Positions 22,036 to 33,208 of a stretch of 64,000 nt of DNA are shown piece after piece. A program made the translations under genes and the position numbers. Source of the stretch: Escarpia spicata (taxonomy: Eukaryota > Annelida > Polychaeta > Sabellida > Siboglinidae). Position 1 is the stretch's first letter. Every line of letters begins with the position of its first letter. The notes under the pieces are model-generated. The model did not search any database and was not told where the DNA came from. It was given only the letters and a program-made list of their open reading frames with translations. Location of the stretch: NCBI GenBank assembly GCA_963995525.1, contig OZ023206.1, forward strand, positions 48,360,733 to 48,424,732. The letters run 5' to 3'.

Positions 22036-23475
22036 TCATTATTCTCTTTGATGGGACTGTAGTTGTGATAGGTACGGTAAAGATAACACTCGACATGCCA
22101 ATGCCCACCGACGTCGAAGGAGTACGCCGCCTAATTGGCACCGTACAGTACCTAGGCAAGTTTGCGAAGGGATTGACCGACCTCTCAGCCCCGTTGCATG
22201 AACTCATACGCAAGGAAAACGAATTCACATTGAACGAATTCCACACCAACGCGGTGCGTGCGATACACGACAAGCTCAGTAACGCCCCAGTGCTGCATTA
22301 CTGCGACGTGAATAAAGACCTAACAACGCAGACGCGTCGCAGACGGGGCTGGGAGCTGCGCTCATGCAGGACGAACAGCCGATATGTTAGCAAGCAGAGA
22401 CATGATGGACTCCGAACACAATTACGCACAGATCGATAAAGAACTGTTGGCCATGGTGTTCCCATGTTAGCGGGGTTCAACGAATACATCTACGGACAGG
22501 ATGTAGTTCACGTGGAATCAGTCCACCAGCTGCTAGAAAGTATCTTCAAGAGATAAATTCACATGGCACCGAAGCGCCTGCAACGTATGAGACTGCGACT
22601 GCAGCAATAACCACTAGAGGAGAGGTACAAGAAAAGATTAGAAATGTATGTGACCGTTACGTTGAGCCGAGCTTACAACACTAAAGCCAAACGATGTACT
22701 CATACCGATGTCAATAAAGTTGACGACTCGGAAGAGAATAATTATATTCAGTGTCATCATCATGCAGCCTGAACAGAAAATGATCGAGCTGCAGCACGCC
22801 ACCAAGGACGGCACAGTGTTGCGGGAACTCGAAAAGGCAATCAAGACAGGGTGGCCAGCCGAGAGTACCGGCAGTTAAGTACTAAAGCCGTACTTCCAGT
22901 TCAAAGACGAACTGTTTGTTTAAGATGGCATGATTTTCAAGGGCGACATGCTAATAATCTACCGTAGGATGGGAGCGAGACTAGTGAAACTAATACACCA
23001 TGACACATTGTTGTAGAAGGACGCCTGCGCAGGGCGCGCGAGGTCGTCTATTGGCCCTGTATGAACCACTTCAGCATTACAACGCACGTCGACCGGAACA
23101 GTGACGCGAGAAGTTGCAAACGCACGAGTTCCCCAATCTGCCATGGTTAAAGGTTGCAACGGACTTGTTTGAGCTCGACGGACAACATTATGCCATACTG
23201 GTAAACTACTACAGTAACGTCTTCGAGATCAATGAACTGAAGAAAACCATGGCAGAGGCTGTTATCAATGCTTTGCCGCCATATTTCGTGCGTCACGGGG
23301 TTCCTTAGATTTTAATCAGCGAGAACACTTCACAATATCGATCACAGGAATTTGCGCACAGAACATCAAACAGCACGCACTACCCGCAAAGCATTGGGAA
23401 AGCTGAGAACGCTGTGAAAACAGCTAAATCTTTGCTCAAGAAGGTCAAACTGGATAGATGTGATCCACTGAATCC
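22036..23475 (+). pseudogene. Ty3/Gypsy pol (RT end, RNase H, integrase), left-arm copy
   Basis: Plus strand. MPMPTDVEGVRRLIGTVQYL then KFAKGLTDLSAPLHELIR is the RT-RNase H connection of Gypsy elements. A frameshift follows, then RNase H words (GLGAALMQDEQP, SIFKR, MAPKRLQRMRLRLQ, LSRAY). Integrase follows with RRAREVVYWPCMNH and the catalytic core LPWLKVATDLFELDGQHYAI and NSTHYPQ..GKAENAVKTAK. Stops and frameshifts are frequent. The upstream gag-protease-RT half is absent from this arm; the downstream side is interrupted by the RTE-like LINE at 23,476. Confidence 0.9.
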
Positions 23476-26400
23476 AATGTCACGCCGGACCAGCACGCCA
23501 TACTGCTGTTGCCAACAAAATACAGTCTGTTGTTGCTGGGTTTACGTATCCATTTCCGCACGTTGCAGCCTTGGTGGATTGTCTATAGACAACTATTTCA
23601 TTTGCCAGTCTCCCCACTCGCCATACGTCTGCTCCCATCCACTCCTCTATGTCCTTCTCCCATTGTCTCCTAGGTCTTACTCTGCTTCTGCTGCCTTCCA
23701 CTTTTCCTTCCATTATTAGTATTTCTAGACAATGATGCTGTTTCGCATGGCCGAAAAAACTTAGTTTTAGTTTCTTTACAAAGGTCAATGAAGTCCCGGG
23801 TATAACACCAAGCTCATCTGCGATGGATTCGTTAGTTCTTCGTTCAGTCCACCAAACTCGTAATATCGTTGTATAACACTTGTTTTTAAATGCGTGTATA
23901 TGTTTAGTAATGTTCTTATTAAGAGTCCGGGTTTCGCATCCATACGTAGCAGTTGGAAATATGCAGTCTCGGATAATTCGTAGTTTCATACCTTTGTTCG
24001 TTGCTTTCCACAGCTTCTTCATCTCCGTCAACTTTTACTCGCCATTACAAACCTCCACTTGATCTCTTTCGTCCCATCTCCATCCGCTTCTATCAGTGAC
24101 CCCAGATATTCAAAACTTTCCACTCATTCTATTCCCTCGCCATCTACTGTGACTTCTGATGGTTCTCGACATCCGTTCACATACATAATCTTAGTCATCT
24201 TTACGTTTAGTTGCAATCCTTTCATCTCGCTGTGCTCTTTAACAGTAGTTATCAGTTTATGTAATCCTTCTTGTGTGTCGGATAGTAAAACTGTGTCATC
24301 GGCATATCTCAATTCATATATCTCCTGTCCGTTCACTTTTAATCCATTAAAATAATTGCTTCTTGTGTCAGTCTCGACCTCTCTCATGATATTCTCTGGG
24401 TAAAGACTGAATAGGTGTGGGGGGGACAAAATGCACCCTGTCTCACTCCCTTGCCGACTGCGAACCAATATGTGGTAGCACACTCTAATCTCACTGCAGA
24501 CTGCTGTCTAACATATACATTTTTGATAAGTGAAATCATTTTCTGGTCAAATGCCATGTGTATCAAGGTTTTCCAGAGTTGTTGATGACTAACATTATCA
24601 CAAGCTTTTGAATAATCTATGAAACAGATCCTAAGTTCATGGTTGAATTCTCTGTATTTTTTAATTAACATCTTCAGGTTGAAAATGTGATGTCTTGTTC
24701 CTCTTCCAGTATGAAAACCAGCTTGTGTTCTGTTGACTTCACATTCTAATTTGTTGTGATTCTCTTAATTATGATTTTTAGCATAATTTGTATCGCATGG
24801 CTGATGAGGGATATAGTCCTGTGGTTTGAGCATTCTTGTATGTCACCATTTTGGTATTGATATAAGGATGGCTCGTTTCCAGTCCATATGCCATATTCCA
24901 CGTTTCCATATTTTCTTGCGTAGTGTGTGATAGATATCCACGCCTGCTACGCCTCTTGCTCTTATTAGCTCTGCAGTGATGTCATAAGTGCCAGGTGAGT
25001 TTCCGTCTTTTCGACTTTTTATTACCCACTCCACCTCTGAACGGAAAGGCTCAAGTTCATCGTCTGGATCTATCCACTCCCTGCATTCATCCATGTCTAC
25101 CTGTTCTATTTCTTCTTTCTTAAACATGCTTTCAAATCATTGCTTCCATCTTTCAAGTATGTCATTGCTTTCTGTCAGAGTCATTCCCGTTTCATCTTTA
25201 ATAACGCCAAGTCTAGGTTTGAACGACTGTGTCATAGACTTGATTTCCTCGAATATACTGCGACTATCATTCCTTCTGATACATAGTTCTATCTTTTCAC
25301 ATTTCTTCTCTAGATATTTCTTCTTGTCTTCCTTACACATACGTTTAATCATCTTGCACTTTTCTCTGTATTTCTCATGATAATTCTCAGTCATTTCTTT
25401 GTTCTTCTTTAACTCTTCATTCATTTGCAGTGCATCTTTGCTTATCCATGACTGTTTCTGCCTCCTCCTTTTAGTGATGTGTTTGTCAGCTGATTCCATA
25501 ATGGTGTTCCTAATTTCTACTGACAATTCCTCTGGTTCCTTCTCGTCAGCCACTGTCTGTAATACTTCCTGACCTCTACTCGATATCCTTCTGTGATCAT
25601 GTCACGCCTCACTAACTCTTTCCCTCTCTTTATCTTTCTTAATTTTATCGCAATCTTGGCGCTTAGCAATTCATGGTCATAGTCACAATCGGCTCCTGGT
25701 AATGTCTTTGCATTAAACACAGACGTCCTCCATCATTTTTGGTATCAGCATAAAGTCGATTTGATTGCTGTTCCGACCATCTGGTGTTGTCCCAGTGTAC
25801 ACTATTCTTTGATGTTGTTTGAATAAGGTATTAGTGATCATCAGTTCATTCTCTATGATAAACATAATAAGTCTATCTCCTCTCCCATTTCTCTCGCCTA
25901 GTCCATATTTCCCGATATTTACATTCTTTTCTTCGTTTTGACACCTGCCAACTTTTGCATTGAAATCGCCCATCAGGACTACCATGACTCTTCTGTTTAC
26001 CTCGTCCACTGTTCGTTGCAGTGTATCATGAAACGTTTATATTACATCGTCGTCTGCAGTGCTCGTTGGTGCATACATTTGATTACATGTTATATTCGTG
26101 GGTTTTGCTCGTATTCGTATGGTAATAATTCTATCGTTGACCGGATTGTATCCTAAGAGTGCATTTTCAGTTTTCTTTGACATATAAAACGCAGCACCAC
26201 TCATCCCTTGTTTAGTTGCTCGTGAGTATACAAACTTTCCTCCTGAATCCGGGCGAAAGTGTCCTTGTCAGGTCAACCTGTGTTCCGCAATCCCTATTGT
26301 ATATCTACCCCATATCTTTCTGCTTCCGATGTTACCATTCGTAGTGTCCCATGACTCGTTTTTCTGATGTTCCATGTTGCCACATGGATTTTCCCTTTTA

Positions 26401-26640
26401 GTTTGTTGCTGCTGGTTTTACCTCCCGCACAGTCGGGCATACTACCGTCATCAGCTCTGGCGTTACTTCCAACATATCCAAGCTCTTCCCCAGTAAGTGT
26501 CGTTCTATCCAGCCCGGGGGGCTCACGACTAGGACCTCTCTTACTGTCTGTTTTCTCCATTAAGGTTTCTTGGGCTAATACATCGGTAGTTGCCCATTGC
26601 TTTCCGCTGGGTTGTGTATGGTTAACTCCATTATTCCTTG
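23476..26640 (-). pseudogene. RTE-like LINE (endonuclease-RT), left-arm copy, nearly full length
   Basis: Minus strand, five or more frames. N-terminal endonuclease: IHVATWNIRKTSHGTLRMV, VLMGDFNAKVG and a DFM block. Linker: FNAKTLPGADCDYDHELL. RT: ICFIDYSKACDNVSHQQLW (motif A), TGCILSPPHLFSLY (motif B) and YADDTVLLSDTQEGL (catalytic YADD). C-terminus: TYGCETRTLNKNITKHI, SFFGHAKQHHCLEI and RPRRQWEKDIEEWMGADVW. This is the endonuclease-RT often annotated as craniofacial development protein 2-like. It is inserted, antisense, near the end of Gypsy integrase. Frameshifts make it inactive. Confidence 0.88.
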
Positions 26641-26828
26641 ACTAAAAAGTCTTGCACCACAGGACAGCGGGTCACTGGTCCTTCCACATGCGTCTTGGTA
26701 GGTATCTTCTCAGCTAACAAAATTACGTTGCAGCAACGTTGCCATTACGTTACACTTTGGTTGTGGCAACGTTAAAATGGATGGTCCCTGTTACGTTGCC
26801 AAATCGTTTCATCAACACGTTATGCATA

Positions 26829-27128
26829 ACATTCCCACAACCTTCTAGCAACATTCCCACAACCTTCCCACAACCTTCCCACAACCTTCCAGCGACATTC
26901 CTACAACATTCCCACAATCTTCCAGCAACATGCCCACAACCTTCCTACAACATTGTCACAACCTTCCTACAACATTCCCACAGCCTTCCAGCAACATTGT
27001 CACAACCTTCCTACAACATTCCCAAAGCCTTCCAGCAACATGCCCACAACCTTCTTACAACATTCCCACAACCTTCCCACAACATGCCCACAACCTTCTT
27101 ACAACATTCCCACAACCTTCCCACAACA
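26829..27128 (+). repeat. Minisatellite with 11-bp unit (CCCACAACCTT)
   Basis: About 27 variants of CCCACAACCTT, CCAGCAACATT, CCTACAACATT and GTCACAACCTT in register. All plus-strand frames stay open, giving shadow proteins rich in Pro/Thr/Phe/Gln/His. It directly follows the LINE 5' end. A flanking stretch (26710-26820) has repeated CAACGTT words. Confidence 0.92.
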
Positions 27129-28349
27129 TGAAGGGGTCAATAAGATGACGTCGATAAGAACAGAATACAAAGTTTGTTTGCAACATTTATTTTGTCTTTA
27201 TTACACGGTTCCCTGCAGCCGCATTCTGAAACAGGATTACAAAGTTTCCATAGATTAGGAAAGTTAGTAATAATTTTCAAAATGTTCAACTTTATTAGCT
27301 CAAAAACTTTAATAATGGCTCATCTCGACCGAACACCCAGACATTGTTTCTTTCATACTAAACTGGAAGATGTGTTTGCAAATTTGATTATTGAGCAGAA
27401 GCTAGGGTATGTTTATTTATACTGTTTTCTCATGTCCATGTGATGGTATTTGGTGTAGCGGACTACATGACTCGTCCAGCGCTTCCAAGCTGACAGCGAG
27501 GATATAGGCTTAGCTTTAAGTTTGTAGCTACACTTATACATGACGTCTATCGCAGTACACAATGGCAGGAACGTGTTGTGTTCTGCCACTGGGGGAAATT
27601 GTTACTCAAAATGCGGACCTTGCATTGGTGATTTTAGCTTATAACCGCACGTATGCTAATGTCAAAAAAATGTTTATTTTCATAGATGGGTTTATTGATC
27701 AGAGCTTGATCAAATTGAAGAGTTAGCAACAGGAAGATGTTGTTTAAAACCGTGCAGCTGGTTGAGACCAGTTGCAGGAGATTCGATAAACGCAAGCCGT
27801 TGGTTTATCGAATCAGAGGTAGTCTGGCAATTTAAATATAGGGGACGCCATGTTTAGACCAAGCAGACTAGTGCTCGGAGATGAAGAAAGGGTTTATGTG
27901 AACAGGAAGTAAGGATTAATTCCGGGAAATAATTATGTTCCACCAACGTATATAAACCAAAAACTTGCCGTGCATATGGCCGGACGATTTGGGATTATCT
28001 AGGTTTCCTGAGATACTTATAGAGGACGAAAACTTCGTTGATATAGTTTACTGAATGAACGACATCGGGAAGGAATTGGAATTGTAGTAAACTCGATTCA
28101 AGTTGTTACATATTCTTTTACGAGTATGTCTTGATGCTCAAATAGACAGTGTTTATTGGGCTGGGTGATGGTTCAGTTATCCCAGTCTCAACAGTTGTTC
28201 TAGTTTGAGAACAGCATACTATGTTGAACGAGGAATAGCCTGTACACCGGGTACACTGTTCTGATATACTGTCACGCTCTCTGCAAGCTCGCTTGACAGT
28301 CCTACCTCTCCAGTTCGCACGTCGACAAGGACAGTGGCAGTTGAGCACA
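27129..28349. other. Unassigned left-arm DNA
   Basis: No domain is recognised in the open frames (for example 27174-27443). It contains a perfect hairpin at 27780-27814. It lies within the Gypsy element's span, so it is probably another insertion. Confidence 0.4.
27780..27814. repeat. Perfect 12-bp stem hairpin
   Basis: GATTCGATAAAC, an 11-base spacer, then GTTTATCGAATC. The symmetry is exact. Could be an element end or a regulatory site; nothing ties it to a family. Confidence 0.7.
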
Positions 28350-28839
28350 ACGCAGACCAGTGAAGGTCAGCCTCCACTACGACTACGTCTTTCTTAGACG
28401 TGGGTCTTGGTACTTAATGCACCTTTAACTAACGGTGTTGGCATTTTAATATTTGTGTGGATGTTGTAACATTGGGTTTAGGTTAGCTGTACGTTCTATA
28501 CCTACAAGACTGTATTGTATGTTGTTCCTGTGAACGTTCGTAAATTGATCAGTGTTCTTTAACCTCTCGATGTTGCCGCTATGCTATCGTGCATTTCCAG
28601 GAAGGCAGTAGTTGCCATTTTGTACGCTATGTTGGTTTTGCGTAACCAAAATCCGTGTTGATGTTGTCATATTAATTACTTGCGATGTTACTAGCATATA
28701 TAACACTCCATGGCACATATGGCTGGATTTAGATGTTTTCGGTAAATGTTTACACCGCGGTATATGCTTTGTCTGCTACGTGTCATGATATTGTCTGTTA
28801 TGTTAGCAATGATCTTCCTTTATGTCTGTTGATTTATTG

Positions 28840-29515
28840 TAGTTGAGTCGGGGTCTCAACTGGTAAGTGCGGGAGGGATGTAAAGGTCGATCATGTTTAG
28901 ACCGAATGGCACCGGTGTTATAATTGGAATAGTTGGTAGAAACTTATTCATAGAATATCGTACGTGGCTAGGGAAACACTGAGCGAGATTGGGAAATAGC
29001 TTGCTTCCATAAAGATTGTCGGGATAGCCGATCTGAATAAACACTGACAGTAGAGAAGCGAAGAGTCAACGATTAATATATCAGTTGTATGGTGGCTAGG
29101 GAAACATTGAGCGGTCAGCTGTAAAATGATTGCCGGGATAGCCGGTTTGAATAATTACAGTCAGTAGATACTACAAATTAAAGCATTTTAGTTCCGCCCG
29201 GATTAGTGCTCCCAATTAATAGCTGCCGGACAATTGGCACCTTAATCAGTTAAGGTTGCACATATTTCATTGCAGGAGATCATTGTTTGTCAGTAATGTT
29301 GTATGTCAGATAACTGCTTGTCCGCCAGCGTGTTGATTGTTGAGTAATGTGGGACATTGATGTCCGTGGGACATAGATGATTATCTGTAGACGGTATAAA
29401 AGGAGACAGAACTATAGAGTTGGGGAGATCTCTTTTGTGTTGCTAGAGGTCATGCTGCTGTACGTTGTGCAATAAAAGCCTATGGTATAGGTCGAGTCTG
29501 AACTTCTGCCATTTT
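28840..29515 (+). mobile_element. Putative solo LTR or LTR-like insertion, left arm
   Basis: Contains a TATA box in promoter-like context (GGTATAAAAGGAG at 29393) and a polyadenylation signal 70-80 bp downstream (AATAAAAGCC at 29471), the spacing of an LTR R region. Upstream are two ~80-bp direct repeats (GGCTAGGGAAACACTGAGCG at 28970 and its copy at 29092), as in U3 enhancers. It interrupts Gypsy pol just before its C-terminal tail. The ends are not certain. Confidence 0.45.
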
Positions 29516-29526
29516 TAATGTGAGAC

Positions 29527-29919
29527 TTCGCTAGTCCTGACTAGGGAGAATCCTGAACGAAGTAGGGAGGACACCTAGCTGCGATGTCTTGTACAATACG
29601 GCATCGAGGTCGCCGGTCATATATATCGGCGCAACAGACAGCAGTTCAGGGCAACCAAGAGTTGGCGCCCTTCGGGACTGCAGCTGATGACCTGACCCCA
29701 GGCGAGGGAGTGTCCAAGCCTCCAGCACCGATCTCCAACCCGACCGGTCAACGACAACCAGCTGTTGTTAACATTCCGATATCGCCATATCATCGCGCGA
29801 ACACGCCGCAAGCGACAACGAACGATATGCCGAAGCGAGACGAACCATGTGCAAGACGCATGAGACTGCGTAACCACGACGGCTTATTAATTAAACATGA
29901 ATCCCTAAACTCTGAATAA
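29527..29919 (+). pseudogene. Gypsy pol C-terminal tail, left arm
   Basis: HIYRRNRQQFRATKSW in one frame matches the conserved (Y)RRNR..LR tail after Gypsy integrase. A frameshift leads into a Pro/Thr-rich end (PTGQRQPAVVNIPISPYH, then MRLRNHDGLLIKHESLNSE and stop) that finishes just before the polypurine tract. The right-arm mirror (46770-47162) differs at 4 of 111 residues in the shared frame. Confidence 0.7.
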
Positions 29920-29935
29920 AAAATATAAAAAGGGA

Positions 29936-30261
29936 CGTCACGAGACTGTCATGAGATACCCCAGCTGATCCCACCGGGGGGTGTATTTGGACTCGATGCA
30001 TTGCATCAACTTTTGAACTCAAGTCAATACCCACATGGATAGTAACTTGGTAGATTGAGTAGTGGGCGCTGCCGTTGTATAGAGTAGTGGACGCTGCCGT
30101 TGTATAGAGTAGTGGGCGCTGCCGTTGTATAGAGTAGTGAACCAGTCTAGGCTAGGGTTAGATTAGTGCGCACGTGTAGCTAGATAGGTGGGTAATAAAC
30201 ATATATGATAATGACGTTTTGTTTGTATATTGTTCAGCTATATACAAGCAATGCCGTTACA
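29936..30261 (+). mobile_element. Gypsy 3' LTR, left arm
   Basis: Preceded by a purine tract AAAAAGGGA (29927-29935), the expected polypurine primer. Begins CGTCACGAGACTGTC and ends GCCGTTACA, matching the reverse complement of the 5' LTR at 54727-54974. Contains three tandem 25-bp units (GTAGTGGGCGCTGCCGTTG...) at about 30058-30135 that occur once in the 5' LTR. Confidence 0.85.
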
Positions 30262-30800
30262 AATATTTACTAAATGTATGAAAACAAACTACATCATTAC
30301 ATGTATTTAAGCATCATGACGTGTTCGCAGATACTCGTTGTTTGTTTACCGATAGGCCCTAGGCATGATAGAGTTGAATTGTCTAATTATATTCGTCTTG
30401 CTATGCTATTTTTATATGAGGGTACACATAATCGTTATTCTGTCTGCGTCTACTCCATGTTGTCAAGTCCATGACGCAGGGGTCGTTTTGTTGAAGTATT
30501 CGCCACGCTCTCGTGGTTCCTGCGATTGTTAGGTTTCGTATTAAGAGCACATTACGATTTACGCTTCGAACAACTGATTTACTTCATACATTCCGTGAGA
30601 ATGTTGACATATATGGGGTACAGTTAATTTGTTTTCGCCGTCGCGCCGACTTAACTTCAGCTTCTTCTAACATAGACCGGGACACATTCCAAAGGTGTAG
30701 GGGTGCACTATCGGGGGAACATTCAAAGAAAGGTCAAGGGACACGCCAAATTCCAGTGGTCTAGGGGACACGTCCCCTCAGGCTCCCTGGATCCACCTGT
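30262..30800 (-). repeat. Dispersed repeat and block A, left arm
   Basis: Adjacent to the LTR is a ~100-bp block (reverse complement of GGGCCTATCGGTAAAC...GTAAATATT) that also follows the 5' LTR at 54,975. Beyond it lies the dispersed repeat also found at 8565-8850. Two frames here (66 and 83 codons) are identical or nearly so in the other arm, but have no recognisable domain. Confidence 0.7.
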
Positions 30801-30837
30801 GCGAAATGCAAGTCCTAAGCAAACAATTCTATGAAAT

Positions 30838-30955
30838 GTTTAAAGAATATTCTATAGAAAATTATGTTATAGAATATTCTATAGCAATTGCGCGCTTTTG
30901 TATAGAATATTCTGTAGACAACACACAAATCTTATAGAATATTCTATAGAAAATG
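30838..30955. repeat. Four TATAGAATATTCTATAG palindromes, left arm
   Basis: AGAATATTCT cores at 30844, 30871, 30904 and 30936, spaced 27-33 bp, each flanked by TAT/ATA arms that extend the palindrome. The core matches the GAAnnTTC unit of heat-shock elements. Mirrored in the right arm at about 45734-45851. Confidence 0.8.
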
Positions 30956-31148
30956 ACATGACTACAGGTTGTCAAATTTCATACAAAATTAATACTCATT
31001 AATACAGGTGCAAATGTTGCATGACCATCATAGATGATCACATATCATATTTTAATACATTAACCACACAGGCAATCCACAGTAATATCCATGTAGATGG
31101 ATTGACCAAATTAATATAAAAAAGGTATCGAGAGCATATATGTACGGA

Positions 31149-31151
<3 letters not shown>

Positions 31152-31212
<61 letters not shown>

Positions 31213-31250
31213 TATATGTGTGTGTGTGTGCGCGTGTGTGTGTGTGTGTG
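31152..31250. repeat. (TA)n(TG)n microsatellite, left arm
   Basis: About 25 TA dinucleotides, then CACATATATATATG and a (TG)n run interrupted by CGCG. The left tract is 21 bp longer than its right-arm mirror at 45455-45540. Confidence 0.95.
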
Positions 31251-31364
31251 ACGGCCTAGAAAAACCAGTCACATATGTATTTTTATTCAAGAAATGGAAA
31301 GCATCTCTATTTTTACTTCCAATACAGTTTACTGTATTCAAATATTCCCACCAGAACCAAAGTT

Positions 31365-31820
31365 ACAATAATTTAAAGAGGGCCCGTATGAAAAATTCAT
31401 TCAGGAGAAAATTCAGGTTTAAAGTCGAGAGTCATTATTCACATGAAAACAAAACATCATGATGATATAACAAAATATCTGCTGCTATAACCATATACAA
31501 TCCAGTGAAGCAGATGTAGCTGTGTCTGTTATCTATAGCTTACAAAAATCATTATTAAATTATGATGGCTACTTTTAAAGTTACAAGACTTTAAAAAGGG
31601 CACCTATCAAACATTATTAGTACTCGTAGTGTCTGGAATCATCATAATTCATGTCAAAATGAAATCTTGCTGCAGTGTTAATATTATATCAAAATATCCA
31701 GTGCTATTACCATGTCCAATGTAGTGAAGAAAATGTAACTATGTATCTCAGCTTTAGAACACTAAAACTATTGTCAAATTATGGTTACTTTTAAAGTTAC
31801 AATAATATAAAGAGAGCACC
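31365..31820 (-). repeat. ~220-bp tandem repeat, left arm
   Basis: Two full and one partial degenerate units recognised by GnGGGCnCTCTTTAAA, GTAACTTTAAAAGTA and ATGGTTATAGCA-type words; mirror of 44887-45345. Confidence 0.6.
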
Positions 31821-31822
31821 CA

Positions 31823-32230
31823 TCAAAAAAGTTGTAATTTGTTAGCAAAAACGTATATTACTAATAAACACGCAAGAGGTAGCACACTCTTCCATGAATA
31901 TGTGGTTAGCTGTAAAGAGAACTGTTGTTGTTTGGGTCTGAAAAGAGGCGTTTGTGTTCTCATCTTGCGCCTCGGGTCATCATAAACAGTTTGACTGTCA
32001 CCATTGACTGATCCGTTCACTTCCTCTGCCAGCTCCGGGTCAAAGTCGTCCTCGCTCGAATCAGACAAGTCCGAATCATTGTCATCATTGCCGATCGGGT
32101 GTGTCACAAAGTAGTCATTCACAAGTTCGTTGAGGATGTCCCCACTTGCGATATACTGCATGTTCACCAATGCCAATGCGTTGAAACACCGAGCAAGATC
32201 GTTCGACTTCGCCGTCTTCGGTCCATCCAT
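31823..32230 (-). CDS. Acidic ORF of unknown function with C-terminal hydrophobic helix, left arm
   Basis: 135 codons from MDGPKTAKSNDLARC. The centre is very acidic (GNDDNDSDLSDSSEDDFDPE), followed by a basic patch (PRRKMRTQTPLFRPKQQQ) and a C-terminal hydrophobic stretch (SVLPLACLLVIYVFANKLQ) that could anchor in a membrane. Acidic Asp/Ser N-termini occur in several transposase families, but no catalytic domain is present. The right-arm copy is open for 35 more upstream codons; a 1-base difference (TTTCTTTC against TTTCGTTTC) closes that extension here. May be a relic or a real small protein. Confidence 0.4.
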   Translation of the reverse strand: MDGPKTAKSNDLARCFNALALVNMQYIASGDILNELVNDYFVTHPIGNDDNDSDLSDSSEDDFDPELAEEVNGSVNGDSQTVYDDPRRKMRTQTPLFRPKQQQFSLQLTTYSWKSVLPLACLLVIYVFANKLQLF

Positions 32231-32349
32231 GCCATGGTTATGGGCGTAGCCATCTTTGATTTTTCGAAGATTGTAAACACGAAAGAAATTCGTCCCGTAG
32301 TCTGTATTTCCAACGAAATCCGGTTCGAAAACACGTTAAACTGTTAAGA

Positions 32350-33208
32350 AATATGTACAGATATAAACTACAGTAACATCAAACTAAACTAATAATTAAT
32401 CGAACTACACAAACAACTCCAATCCAACTTCCAACTTCCAAATAAAATTCCGTTAACTTTCACTGCGCACTCAATTTTCTTCCAACGTATTCATGCGTAC
32501 TGCTGCTAGAGAACTGCGTGCTGTAAATATCTTTCGAACGATAAGTCATATATGGGCATGGGAACTTCTGTCCTAGGTTTTAAGCCTTCGCAAATTAGAG
32601 CGCTTTTAATTCTAAAACGCTGCAACCTAGGACGAACTTCACGGTTACAAAAACACAAAAAGTACAACTTTCACTTAGGTAATCAGGAAACTACTTAGTG
32701 AACTTATAAATAAGTATGTTAGCTAAAAGATCGCAGCGAAATCTCAAAATCAACCCGATGACGCAAATGAAGGTATGAACGCAGACCATACTGTATTTTA
32801 TGCAATGGCCAGGACAGGCCTAGTGCGGGTGGTGAGGTAACTGGCTGAGGCGATAATTACTTCCAGCTGTTTGGCTTAATAAAACAGCCCAGTGCCTTCA
32901 GCCAATCAAGACATGTCAGGATTATGCCCCAGCCTACGATTTGGATTAGCGGTTATGCCGCCACTTCCGCGTTAGGTAACTGTGTGTCATGTCGTGTATA
33001 TCCTGATACTTCTAAATCTTGATTTCTAACTGTTTGTATACCCCATAGATCAATTAGATTTAAACGCAGATACAGATACACTTCGTTGACGTCTACCAAA
33101 ACGCGAAAGGAAGACCGTTCGAGCGCCGATTACAGATGAGTATCGCTCGTTTAATATCTGCCTTCGTGGTTTTCCTTTGTTTGTCTTGAAGTCTTGTGAC
33201 GATCATAA
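32350..33208. other. Unassigned arm DNA upstream of the SGNH gene
   Basis: No domain recognised. May hold leader or promoter sequence of the SGNH-type ORF; mirrored at 43501-44360. Confidence 0.4.

Larger units (their letters stand above)
24299..28349. other. Segment present only in the left palindrome arm
   Basis: In the right arm the sequence equivalent to 28,350 joins that equivalent to 24,298 (junction near 48,331-48,333, CTGCGT|C|TGACACAG) with no obvious microhomology. The simplest reading is a ~4.05-kb deletion in the right arm, because the LINE interrupted here is otherwise continuous on the left. It covers most of the RTE-like LINE, an 11-bp minisatellite and ~1.2 kb of unassigned DNA. 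Confidence 0.9.

Noticed and set aside
26739..27258. Pro/Thr/Phe/His-rich ORFs of up to 130 codons
   Set aside because: Translation of the 11-bp minisatellite in three frames.
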